Source: Lotus japonicus (lineage: Eukaryota; Streptophyta; Magnoliopsida; Fabales; Fabaceae). From it: DNA of 64,000 nt. How positions within the stretch are numbered: the stretch's first letter is position 1; each line of letters starts with the position of its first letter. The notes beneath the pieces were generated by a model. That model ran no database searches and had not been told where the DNA came from. It saw only the letters and a program-made list of their open reading frames with translations. Where the stretch lies: contig NC_080042.1 in assembly GCF_012489685.1 (NCBI RefSeq), positions 18,800,150-18,864,149 on the forward strand, given 5' to 3'. The translations under genes were made by a program, and so were the position numbers. Positions 45,396 through 55,190 of the stretch are shown one piece after another.

Positions 45396-45401
45396 AATAA
45401 A
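45396..45401 (+). terminator. Poly(A) signal of the antisense ORF
   Basis: AATAAA lies 44 bp after the stop codon, followed by T-rich sequence. Confidence 0.55.
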
Positions 45402-45555
45402 AAGATTTTTGCAAACATATGTGACACAAATATATATATATAGATATGCATAGATAATCACAAACGAACAAAGTAGAATAAATAAATAAAAAGAAACAGA
45501 AGTTAATAAAAATAAAACAACGTGAAAGAAAAAGAAAAACGAAGAGATCCTAAAA

Positions 45556-48447
45556 CTATGGTTTATCAGTTCGACGCAGAAGTTCCATCATCATGTGCTT
45601 CATGTCAATTAGCATGGATTCATGAGTGTCAAGACGCTGTTCCATGATGTCGAGTCTGGACGAGCTTGACTGAGTAGAACCGGAAGGAACAGTCTGAGCA
45701 GCTTGAGGATCTGGAATGGAAGCAGAAGCAGCAGGAGTAAACACTACTGGTGCAAGTGCTTGGCATCTAAGAGCTTCAGCCTCAGCTTCAAGTCGTTCTG
45801 CCTCTAATCTGGCTTGTTCAGCTTGAGCTGCTGCTAGACGTGCAGCTTCTTCTGCTTGAGCTTTCTTTCTCTTGGCTTCTTCAATAGCTTCAAGAAGCTT
45901 ATGTCTCTGTTCTTGTTCATGAAGAGCCACCCTTCGAGCAAACCTTTGCTTTGCAGCCTCAATCCTCTGACTTCCCTCTGCATGCAGGAGCTGCATCATA
46001 ATTGGAACTTGAGCCACCAGCCAAGTGCCCAGAGTGTTCCACTCATCAGCCATACGTTCAGCATTCTCACTGAGGTCAGTCTGACCGTGCACATTGCGTA
46101 GCATCAAGGATGCTTCATGATAGAAAATATTGATGCACTCAGAGAGAGATGTTGGTCGGAGGTGAGTGTAAGGAATTATGGAGAGGTTGGTTTCAGGAGA
46201 GGCTGAGTGATTGCTGCTGTGGGCTTCAGAGGCACCTTGTGGAGAGCCAATGTTAAACATTTGAGCATTGGGTTCAGAGGTTCCAAGGTGAGGTTCTGAA
46301 GTTTCAACCAGAGGATGGGGTGATCTAACCGAGGATTGGTTAGACACAGATTGTTCTGGTTCAGGTTCTGGTTGAATAGGCTCTTGTTGGTCAGGGGCAA
46401 GGTGAGCTTGTTGAGCCAAAGGGTCTGCCTCATGTAAAGGATTGGCCAAGATAGGTTCATCTGGGTCAACTAGACGTTCAGGTCTAGGGCCAGGATATCT
46501 CCTAGGGCTTGGACAAGTGAGATAATACTCTTCTAAGGTAGACACCTTTTCTTTTCTGACCTCCATGAATTTTCTAATGGATTCAGAGTTATTGGAGGGA
46601 GAAGAGTCAGCAACATTGGTTGGGAAGGATACAGGTGTATAGGCTGTGGAAGAATCTGTATCCGTGGTTCTGGGAGCCAGACGTTCTGATGCTCTTGGGA
46701 CAGAGTGATCAGAGGTTCTAGGTCCAGGTTCTGTTTGGGTAGGCTCTGGTTGTTCATAAATGATGGGTTCAGAAGTTAATGGGTTGTAGGGAATGGTAAT
46801 GGGAGAGGTTGGTTCTTCTGACCTAGAGGGTTGGTTCTGGAGCAAATTCCAGAGAGGTGCTTCAGTAGGGGAAGGTTGAAAGAATGAAGACCTTGGGGAA
46901 TGTGGTGGAGAGGTGGTTTGTGCAGCTGGTTGGGATTCAGGAATAGGAGTGAGAGGATTTGAAGAGTGTTTGAGCATGGCAGATATGGGGAGTGCATCAA
47001 ATAAATTCAAATCATCATCAGAAGCAATTGCAGACTTACTTGAATGTGCTAATGATCTTGTCACTCTGGCAGGAGGTTCAGTCCTTCTGACCACTTCAGC
47101 AGCTGGTTCCACCCGAGTAGGCTTCACCACGATTCTGACCTGCTTCTTCTTCTTCTTAGGAGGACCATCCTCATTATCACCATCATCACCATCATCATGC
47201 TTGCTGGTTTCATCTGGCTTTCTCTTGAGTTGACCAGCCTTCTTCTTTTTGATCAGAGGGACATCTGATTCCTCAGAAGATTCTTCTAGGACCATCTTCC
47301 TCTGAACTTTCTTCTTGGGAGGAGAAGGAAACTCTGGAGCTGGCGGCAGTCTGCTGAAGAAATCATCGAGATCAATTTCGAATCCTTGAGCCCTTAGGTC
47401 TTCAACATAGCACCTAATGGCGTCAGGATTGTCTGCCTGTGTCCACAGAGGGTAGTCATTCAGAGGCATCCTTCTACTTCTGATCTCAGAAGATGTGTCT
47501 TCATGGGCAGGAGCAATCTTCTTCTTGATTAGGCCCATCTTCTTTAGAGAGTTTGCCGTGAAGACATCACTGACAATGGTGGTCAGATCCTCTGTGCATC
47601 CAGCATTTATCAGATCTTGAATGAGGCCACTCTCAATGAAGAGATCAGACAAAAGTCTCCCGAAGGGAATGTACTTGATCGCTGACTTGATGGAGGCAGT
47701 GGTACGAGACTTCCGGATACATTCCTTCAAGTAGGAGAACAGGAAGTAGGGAAGGCAGATCTTCTTCTGGTCTTGGATGAAGAACAGCATCACCTTCTGG
47801 TTGAAGTTGATGTAGTCTGGGGAACTGCCCTTTGGTCTCTGGTTTATGCAGTGGAGCAAAATTTTGTGCCAGATCCTGAGCTTGGGATGAAGGTCCATCA
47901 CCTTGTAATTCGTCTTGCCCGGTTTGTAAGTGGTGTACAGGGCCTGGTTGATTGTATCTTTGGTGCTGGGTTTCAGCTTCGATTCCGTGAGTTGGAAACG
48001 ATACCCAAAAGCAGTGTCTGCACCCAGTAAATTCACGAAGGACTTCTCTGTGATGATGATCTTTCTTCCAAGAATGTGAGATACCACCTGAGTATCATCG
48101 CAGTCGGCGTGCTTCCAGAATTCCTTGATCAGTTTCTCATACACCGGTCCTCGAAGTCTGTTGAAGTAATTTCCCCAACCTTGAATTTGGACTTCAGGAC
48201 GAAGATCATACCCATTTGTAGCCAGGTTGTCGAGGTCGAATCTCCATTCTTCCAGGACTTGAAGTTCCTCAGGAACATATACGTAGTGAACGGCACAGCC
48301 CCGTTCTGCAATCGGAATAACCTGCTCTTGAGCTTGACCTTGATTTGGTGTCGGATTCTCAGGGCCCCTTTGACCCGTTGCTAGACCAACTACCATGTGA
48401 GGGAACTGGGTTGCATCTGCAGTAGTTCTTCTGGTTTGACTCACCAT
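45556..48447 (-). CDS. Env-like protein, second SIRE-type element (intact, 963 aa)
   Basis: The best start is the ATG at 48445-48447 (MVSQTRRTTADATQ); the frame is open further up to 48681 with hydrophobic residues. The N-terminal 350 residues hold the conserved block: YVPEELQVLEEWRF, LRGPVYEKLIKEFWKH, SHILGRKIIITEKSFVNLLG and CLPYFLFSYLKECI. This is the plant-transposon-type domain shared with SIRE/Maximus ORFs. The middle is Lys-rich (PPKKKKKQVRIVVK), then a long Pro/Ser/Glu-rich region, and an Ala/Glu coiled coil near the C-terminus (LEAIEEAKRKKAQAEEAARL). Unlike the first element, it is not in frame with pol: 445 nt, including a GA microsatellite (48542-48556), separate them. A separate transcript or splicing is implied. 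Function unproven. Confidence 0.8.
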   Translation of the reverse strand: MVSQTRRTTADATQFPHMVVGLATGQRGPENPTPNQGQAQEQVIPIAERGCAVHYVYVPEELQVLEEWRFDLDNLATNGYDLRPEVQIQGWGNYFNRLRGPVYEKLIKEFWKHADCDDTQVVSHILGRKIIITEKSFVNLLGADTAFGYRFQLTESKLKPSTKDTINQALYTTYKPGKTNYKVMDLHPKLRIWHKILLHCINQRPKGSSPDYINFNQKVMLFFIQDQKKICLPYFLFSYLKECIRKSRTTASIKSAIKYIPFGRLLSDLFIESGLIQDLINAGCTEDLTTIVSDVFTANSLKKMGLIKKKIAPAHEDTSSEIRSRRMPLNDYPLWTQADNPDAIRCYVEDLRAQGFEIDLDDFFSRLPPAPEFPSPPKKKVQRKMVLEESSEESDVPLIKKKKAGQLKRKPDETSKHDDGDDGDNEDGPPKKKKKQVRIVVKPTRVEPAAEVVRRTEPPARVTRSLAHSSKSAIASDDDLNLFDALPISAMLKHSSNPLTPIPESQPAAQTTSPPHSPRSSFFQPSPTEAPLWNLLQNQPSRSEEPTSPITIPYNPLTSEPIIYEQPEPTQTEPGPRTSDHSVPRASERLAPRTTDTDSSTAYTPVSFPTNVADSSPSNNSESIRKFMEVRKEKVSTLEEYYLTCPSPRRYPGPRPERLVDPDEPILANPLHEADPLAQQAHLAPDQQEPIQPEPEPEQSVSNQSSVRSPHPLVETSEPHLGTSEPNAQMFNIGSPQGASEAHSSNHSASPETNLSIIPYTHLRPTSLSECINIFYHEASLMLRNVHGQTDLSENAERMADEWNTLGTWLVAQVPIMMQLLHAEGSQRIEAAKQRFARRVALHEQEQRHKLLEAIEEAKRKKAQAEEAARLAAAQAEQARLEAERLEAEAEALRCQALAPVVFTPAASASIPDPQAAQTVPSGSTQSSSSRLDIMEQRLDTHESMLIDMKHMMMELLRRTDKP

Positions 48448-48892
48448 TTTTGAAGCGGTTGAAGGTTTAAGGTAGAAGATGAAGGTTGAAAGATGAAGAG
48501 AGATCGAGAGAGAAATCGAGGATAAGCGGTTTTCGAAATAGCAGAGAGAGAGAGAGTAAAAACCGGAAGTGAACGAGATCGTGTGTGTATAGTGGGTTTT
48601 GAAAAATGACCGTTGTTGATTCAAAAAGCACTTTAAGATCAACGGTTGAAAATTAAAGATAGATAGTAACAGTAAATACACAAATCACACACATGAGAGA
48701 AGCACATCTACACGCAATCATAACAGACTGTCACACGGGCACAAGGAACTATGCATCAGAAATACTGACACACGTGTTGCTGTCTCAGATTCAGAGTCAG
48801 TACCAGAGGGTACACACACTCTGATTGAGTTACCTTCTGGACTAGACATCTTCTGATCAAGAAGTATCATAGTCAGAGGTTCTGATCCATCT

Positions 48893-51800
48893 TCACTCAG
48901 GACAAAAGTCCATGTTCAGATTTTTCAGAATAAAATTAAATCTATCCTCTGCTAAGGGCTTTGTAAAGATATCTGCCCATTGATGGTCAGTATCAACAAA
49001 CTTCAGAAGAAGTACGCCCTTCTGTACATAATCTCTAATAAAGTGATACTTTACCTCAATGTGCTTTGCCCTTGAATGCAAGATAGGATTCTTACTCAAT
49101 GAGATTGCAGCAGTGTTATCACAATAGATTGGGATATTGCTCTCAAGGATCTGATAATCCTCCAGCTGATGTTTCATCCAGAGCATCTGAGTGCTGCATA
49201 TTGCTGCTGAGATATATTCTGCCTCTGCAGTTGATAGTGCAATGGTTGATTGCCTCTTGCTTGCCCATGAGACTAGATTGCTTCCCAGAAATTGACAATT
49301 TCCAGAAGTACTTTTTCTCTCTGTTCTATCTCCAGTGTAATCAACATCACAGTAACCTGAAAGCTTATACTCTGATGTTTTCTTATACATCAAGCCAAGG
49401 TTAGTGGTGCCTTTCAGATACCTTAGGATCCTCTTAACAGCAGTTAAGTGGGTTTCCCTTGGATCTGATTGGAAACGAGCACATAAATGAACACTAAATA
49501 GTATGTCTGGCCTAGATGCAGTTAAGTATAGAAGTGAACTTATCATGCCACGATAGAGCTTCTGACATACTTTACCACTTTTATCTTCTTTCTCCAGAAT
49601 GCATGTAGGATGCATTGGAGTCTTGGCCACTATAGATTCCAGCATGTTGAACTTCTTCAGAAGTTCTTTAGTGTACTTGCTCTGATGGATATATGTTCCT
49701 TCTGGTGTTTGATCAACTTGTATTCCCAGAAAGTACTTTAATTCTCCCATCATACTCATCTCAAATTCAGCCTGCATCATCTCAGAAAATTCTTTGCATA
49801 GAGATTGATTAGCAGAACCAAATATAATATCATCAACATAAATTTGCACAATTAAGATATCATCTTTATAAGTCTTGCAAAAAAGAGTTGTATCTACTTT
49901 ACCCCTTACAAACTCATTCTCCAGAAGGAATGAGCTAAGTCTCTCATACCATGCTCTGGGAGCTTGCTTCAGACCGTAGAGTGATTTCTTCAATTTGAAC
50001 ACATGGTCTGGTTTCTTCTCATCTTCAAAACCTGGGGGTTGATGAACATAGACTTCCTCTGAAATATAACCATTTAGGAAGGCACTCTTCACGTCCATCT
50101 GATGTAGAACTATGTTGTGATTTACTGAGAAAGAGATCAACAGTCTGATTGCCTCCAGTCTTGCTACTGGAGCAAATGTTTCAGTGTAGTCTATTCCTTC
50201 CTGCTGGCTGTAGCCTTGAGCAACTAGCCTTGCCTTGTTTCTGACTACATCTCCTTTCTCATTCAGCTTGTTTCTGAATACCCATTTCGTTCCAATAACA
50301 TGGACATTCTCAGGCTTCTTCACTAAGCTCCAAACATCGTTCTTGGAGAATTGATTCAATTCTTCTTCCATGGCCAGAATCCAATCCTTGTCCTGAAGAG
50401 CTTCATCTATGGACTTGGGTTCAATTAAGGACACCAATCCTTTCAGACTCAGTAAGGTCTCTTCAGAGGGTCTGAAGGCAGATCTGGTTCTGACTGGTTC
50501 ATCTTTGTTGCCCAGAATCAATTCCTTAGGATGAGCTGCAGTGATTCTGCTCTTCTTCAGAGTTTGTGAGTTAGAGGGACCAGCTTCTTCCTCTGGTTCA
50601 TCTTCCTCTGGCTCAGCTTCCTCTGGAGCTTTGCCTTTGTCAGAAACATTAATGCTTAAATCTGCAAACTTTTCAACTAGCTTTGACTGGTCAGAGTCAA
50701 GCTTATCATCAAATCTAACATGAATAGATTCTTCAATAGTCTTAGCATCAGTATTATAAAATCTAAAACCTTTAGATCTCTCAGAATAACCGAGTAATAG
50801 ACACTTAGAAGACTTAGCATCAAATTTATGCAATCTATCCTTAGTATTGAGAGCATAACAAACACAGCCAAAAGGATGAAAATAAGAAATGTTGGGTTTT
50901 ATGTTCTTCCACAATTCATAAGGAGTCTTATTCAGAATTGGTCTCACAGAGATTCTGTTCTGAATGTAACATGCTGTATTTACTGCCTCTGCCCAAAAGT
51001 GCTTAGCCATGCCAGTTTCTTGGAGCATGGTTCTAGCCATCTCCTGAAGAGTTCTGTTCTTCCTCTCAACAACACCATTTTGTTGAGGAGTTCTGGGACA
51101 AGAGAAATCATGTGCAATTCCATAGGAATCAAACAGACTCTCAAACTTGTCATTCTCAAACTCTCCACCATGGTCACTTCTGACACGCACAATCCTACAA
51201 GCCTTCTCGTTTTGCACTTGAGCAATGAAGGTAGAGAACACAACATGAGACTCATCCTTGCGGGTTAGAAACTTTACCCATGTCCAGCGGCTATAGTCAT
51301 CAACGATAACCATCCCATATCTCTTGCCACCTATAGACTCAGTTTTCACTGGTCCAAAAAGGTCGATATGCAGAAGTTCTAACGGCCTTGAGGTTGAGAC
51401 AACATTCTTTGCCTTGAAAGGGACTTTTGTGAATTTGCCTTTGACATGCTTCACAAAGAGCGTCTGAAGCGAACTTCAGATTGGGTAAGCCCCTGACAAG
51501 GTTTAGCTTGCTCAGCTGAGAAATCTTTCTCATACTGGCATGCCCTAACCGTCTATGCCATACCCACTGCTCTTCATTAACAGACAGAAGGCACTTCACA
51601 TTCTGAGCCTCCAACTCAGATAATCTGATCTTATAGATGTTGTTCTTCCTCTTGCTGTTAAACAGAACAGAGCCATCAATTTGACTTACAGCCCGGCAGG
51701 ACTTTTGATTGAATATAACATCATAACCCTTGTCAGCTAATTGACTTATAGACAATAAGTTATGTGTTAAGCCGTCTACCAATAACACATTATCAATGCA

Positions 51801-51995
51801 TGGACTACTATCTACACAAATAGTACCAGTACCAACAATTTTACCCTTTTCATTTCCTCCAAAGCCAACTTCGCCTCCAGGCTTAAGTTTCAGCTCTCGG
51901 AACATACGCCTTTCTCCCGTCATGTGACGCGAGCATCCACTGTCCAGATACCATGATTGGTGTTTCAGTGGAGCTATCAAGGATATCTGCAACAT
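48893..51995 (-). pseudogene. Copia pol of second SIRE-type element, frameshifted
   Basis: Protease-integrase N-part is in the frame of 51995-51339: WYLDSGCSRHMTG, then WHRRLGHASMRKI and CEACQ. The rest is in another frame (51454-48893): integrase core [20 protein letters not shown] and [13 protein letters not shown] with IYVDDIIFG, RNase H with GYCDVDYTG, and [13 protein letters not shown] at the end. The frames change near 51440 between CEACQ and the integrase core. Stop TGA is at 48893-48895. No readthrough context follows (AGATGG). The enzyme motifs themselves are well preserved, so decay is recent. Confidence 0.9.
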
Positions 51996-53327
51996 AGATA
52001 ATCTTGTCCTTAGGTACCCACTTTCTGGGTCCTCTCTTGTTAGTTACCCCAGAGGTTCTGATCACCTTGGGTGTCTCAACATGATATTTTAAAGGAATAT
52101 TTGCATGATATTTAGTCATAGAGAAGGATCCCTTTTTAAGAGGGTTTTTAGCAACTTTAGCAGGTACAGGATCAGGCAATATGGTACCAGAGGGAACAAA
52201 GCATTCATACAAGGATTTAGCTTTAGACACAGAGGGCTCATTTCTAATTGGTTTAGAATAGTCAATGCCATGCATCCCATTTCTGCTTACGCCATAGATC
52301 ATTGAAGCCATTAAGCTTCTATCCACGCTTTTAGCTAGGAATCTTTGAAAAGACTTTTCATACTTAGATTCATTTCTACAATCAGAGGCATCACAGGCAA
52401 CAATTTCTTCTAACTTAGCAATCTGGTTCTTAAGCACAGAGTTAGAATTGATCAAGGCATGATTATCATTTTTCAAATCAGAAATAATTTTCTCATGTTC
52501 AGAAGGAGTCTTGGAAACAGCAGATAAGTTCTTTTTCAGCTTCTTATGCTTAGACAATAAGGAGTTATACTTATCCATAATATCAGACAATGCATGTTTC
52601 AGTTCAGAGGTAGAGAAAGAAGCGAATACCTCATTTTCATCGTCTGAGTTAGGATTTCCTTCTGATTCTGAGTCAGAGTCAACAGCTCCCTTTGACTTTG
52701 CTTCCTTGTCTTTGACAATAGCCATGAGTCCTTGGACTTCACCATCAGAGTCAACATCCTCTGACTCTGATTCATCAAATGTCACCATCAGACTCTTCTT
52801 TGTCTTAAAGTGCTTCTTTGGCTTCTTGTCCTTCTTCAATTTTGGACAGTCACTTTTGTAGTGCCCTGATTCTTTGCACTCAAAGCATGTGACTTCCTTA
52901 AGTGAGGACTTCTTGTGACCTGAGGATTCAGACTTTCCTCTTGCCTTTCCAGAGCCTTTGTATTTGCTCTGCCTGTGCTTCCAGATGCGATTGAGTCTCT
53001 TGGAGATCAGAGTCAGCTCATCTTCATCAGAATCTTCTGACGCTTCTTCAGATTCCTCTTCTTCAGCTTGAAGAGCTTTTGACTTCTCAACCTTAGCCTT
53101 TTCAGATTTAGATTTCAAGGCTATGGACTTTTTCCTCAGATCTTGCATCTCTGAGCGCTTCAGCTCATGGCATTTCAAAATGCTGATGAGTTCTTCTAAA
53201 CTCATATTCTCAACGTCTCTCGTGAGCTCTATTGAAGTCACTAAAGGCATCCAACTTTCAGGAAGACACCTGATGACCCTTATGACATGATCTTTTGTTG
53301 TGTAGCTCTTGTTGAGAGGTCGTATGC
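51883..53327 (-). pseudogene. Copia gag of second SIRE-type element, 5' end cut off
   Basis: The frame is open from the Tekay-type insertion junction (VIRVIRCLPESWMPLVTSIE) through a Lys/Ser/Glu-rich region, a CCHC knuckle (CFECKESGHYKSDC) and a long helical stretch to WVPKDKIIYVAD. There it leaves the protease frame by a one-base shift near 51985 and stops at 51883. The first part of gag is separated by the Tekay-type element and should resume beyond about 65.98 kb. Confidence 0.88.
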
Positions 53328-53793
53328 TGTAACACCCCGAATTCCAGGTGTCACTTTAGTAACCAAAAATAAACTTTACGCGGAAAACAGGTAATTTTTT
53401 TTTGTTTCTTTCCTTTAAATCAAAGCGATAAAGAAGTAGAGACAACACCCAACAACTAAACTAACTGATATACAAATACATACATCTATACAGCCTCGGC
53501 TGCACTCCATGTCACGCGAAGCCGCAGTGACTCCAAAGTAGTACGCCCGCAGGCAAATATACAACCCAGAACTGTGAGAAAAAGTATCAAAATACAGTTA
53601 TCCAAGAGAAAGTCGGCACTCAAAAATGGCCTGAAAGGAAGACCCCTATACTCCGACAGACTCTCTGTGATCCTTCTCAAAAGAACCACACAAAAAGCCA
53701 CACATCGGAACCTACCCTGTCCCAAAAAGAAACTGACGATCAGAGCTCTACACAAAAAATGTCGCTAATCCTAACCTACCCTCCCAGCTCGGC

Positions 53794-54498
53794 TCACCAA
53801 TCCTCCTCCTCCTCATCGCTACTCGGCGAGTAGCTCTCCCCACTGCTCTCGGAGTCAGAGTCGGAATCCACCGTAATCATCTCGGTGTCCAAATCCATAA
53901 CCTCCCTCCTCACTGTCCTGCGCACCGCCCTAGTCGAGCCGGTCTCCACATCCACCTCTCCTGTGAGAACTTCCTCCTCCTCCACCCTCATCAAGGGGTC
54001 CACACGGTAGCCGTGCGGTGAAGAGAAAGATAAGAGACGTGAGACAGATGGGACAACAGACTCCCTCCTCGGCTGTACGAGCCTAGAGGACGACGCCACG
54101 TCGGTAGAAGCGATGGCAGTAGCCGGAGGTGGCACAACAGATATAGCAGTAGCAGCAGCAGGCTCGATCTCCTCTGGGTCCTCCTCAACAGAAGGTGAAG
54201 TCGGAGGTGGTGCAGGTGGTGCATGTCCAGTGCCTGGTCCACAATGAACTGAGGGCGGCAAGTCAAAACTCAGCTCCATACGCCGTAGCACTCCGCTCGT
54301 CAGGCGTCCTCGCTCATCCGTCCGGTCCTCCATGATCCTTCCCCTATACGTCGCCCGGTGACCAGCTACATCGATCACCCAAGCGGTGGGGGCATCCCTA
54401 TCCAGCAACTCATATCTGATCCCCCCCGAGGGAGAGACCGTCGAGAACCAGTCGGCCATCGACATCTGGCAGCAGGCCGACCGCCCAAAGACAAACAT
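53794..54498 (-). CDS. LTR-encoded ORF of unknown function (3' LTR copy)
   Basis: 234 aa, no internal stop, sense orientation, about 70 bp downstream of the LTR TATA box. In the 5' LTR copy it would thus be the first ORF of the genomic transcript. N-terminus MFVFGRSACCQMSMADWF, then a region with SGGIRYELLDRDAPTAWVID and a basic RTDERGRLTSGVLRRMEL. A Pro/Ala/Thr-rich linker follows (about 90-145), and the C-terminus is strongly acidic and serine-rich (SDSDSESSGESYSPSSDEEEEDW). It is GC-rich compared with the flanks. The same ORF is intact in the other LTR. Not recognised; it could be a real accessory protein or structured leader. Confidence 0.5.
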   Translation of the reverse strand: MFVFGRSACCQMSMADWFSTVSPSGGIRYELLDRDAPTAWVIDVAGHRATYRGRIMEDRTDERGRLTSGVLRRMELSFDLPPSVHCGPGTGHAPPAPPPTSPSVEEDPEEIEPAAATAISVVPPPATAIASTDVASSSRLVQPRRESVVPSVSRLLSFSSPHGYRVDPLMRVEEEEVLTGEVDVETGSTRAVRRTVRREVMDLDTEMITVDSDSDSESSGESYSPSSDEEEEDW

Positions 54499-54567
54499 AC
54501 AAACAAAGCCAAGGCGCTCGGGTCAACTCACAGCAATAAGTACATATACACACAACATGTGACAGGG

Positions 54568-54577
54568 TATATATATA
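54568..54577 (-). promoter_or_regulatory. Probable LTR TATA box
   Basis: TATATATATA on the minus strand lies between the hairpin arrays and the LTR ORF. It is the best core-promoter candidate of this LTR; a second AT-rich TTATATAA follows upstream at about 54583-54590. Confidence 0.5.
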
Positions 54578-54702
54578 AGTTGTTATATAAGCATATAAGT
54601 AATCCTAGCATGTTATGGCTCTAACATTGCTTCAATAAACAAACAGCACACAGTCTCAGTCAGCATGAATGTATGCGTGAAATGCACAATATGAATCCGG
54701 AT

Positions 54703-54923
54703 TTGTGACGCGTTCCCGTTCGCCACAAGTGAAGCATTTTCACTATGGATGGACCATTCCCGTTATCCATCCTGGATGAACCATTCCCGTTATTCATCCT
54801 TGGTGAACCATTCCCGTTATTCACCGAATGATGAACCATTCCCGTTATTCATCATTTATGCAAGGTGAACCATTCCCGTTATTCACCATGATATGCACAG
54901 GTGAACCATTCCCGTTATTCACC
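54703..54923. repeat. Hairpin array A: constant loop, covarying stems
   Basis: Six hairpins share the loop CCATTCCCGTTA. Stems: 54747-54753/54766-54772 (GGATGGA/TCCATCC), 54774-54780/54793-54799 (GGATGAA/TTCATCC), 54802-54807/54820-54825 (GGTGAA/TTCACC), 54827-54835/54848-54856 (AATGATGAA/TTCATCATT), 54864-54869/54882-54887 and 54900-54905/54918-54923 (GGTGAA/TTCACC). A related hairpin (54703-54710/54721-54728, loop CGTTCCCGTT) and a plain stem (54728-54733/54739-54744) precede them. Stem changes are compensated on the other arm. Confidence 0.92.
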
Positions 54924-55011
54924 CGATTGAATGCAACGTGGTTAGCCAAACAACGGATCGTCCTTACCACGAAAGTGTCTAGCTCACAACCCAATCTCAA
55001 CCAAACCCAAT

Positions 55012-55190
55012 GAGTTAGTGTCGGTCAATACAACACAACTCGGAGTAAGTGTCGGTCAATACAACACAACTCCAACAAGAAAACACAAGGGTCTAGTGTC
55101 GGTCAGTACAACACAGCCCAAACAACAAGAGCACTAGGTGTCGGTCAATACAACACGGCTCCACAACACTCCCCAAGAGTACTAGAGTAC
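55012..55190. repeat. Hairpin array B: GTGT-loop-ACAC with covarying outer stems
   Basis: Four units have the inner stem GTGT/ACAC around the loop CGGTCARTACA. Outer stems differ but pair: 55012-55016/55037-55041 (GAGTT/AACTC), 55042-55046/55069-55073 (GGAGT/ACTCC), 55089-55094/55115-55119 (GGG-CT/AG-CCC) and 55129-55132/55158-55161 (GAGC/GCTC). A separate perfect palindromic stem GAGTACT/AGTACTC follows at about 55175-55190. Confidence 0.9.

Noticed and set aside
51339..51995. Programmed frameshifts in the second SIRE-type pol
   Set aside because: Two separate shifts at non-homologous positions, with no slippery site or stable downstream stem noticed, in a clade that uses one frame; ordinary mutations are more likely.
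54703..55190. CRISPR-like array
   Set aside because: Plant LTR context, palindromic units only 18-31 bp long with short irregular gaps; both LTRs carry the same units.
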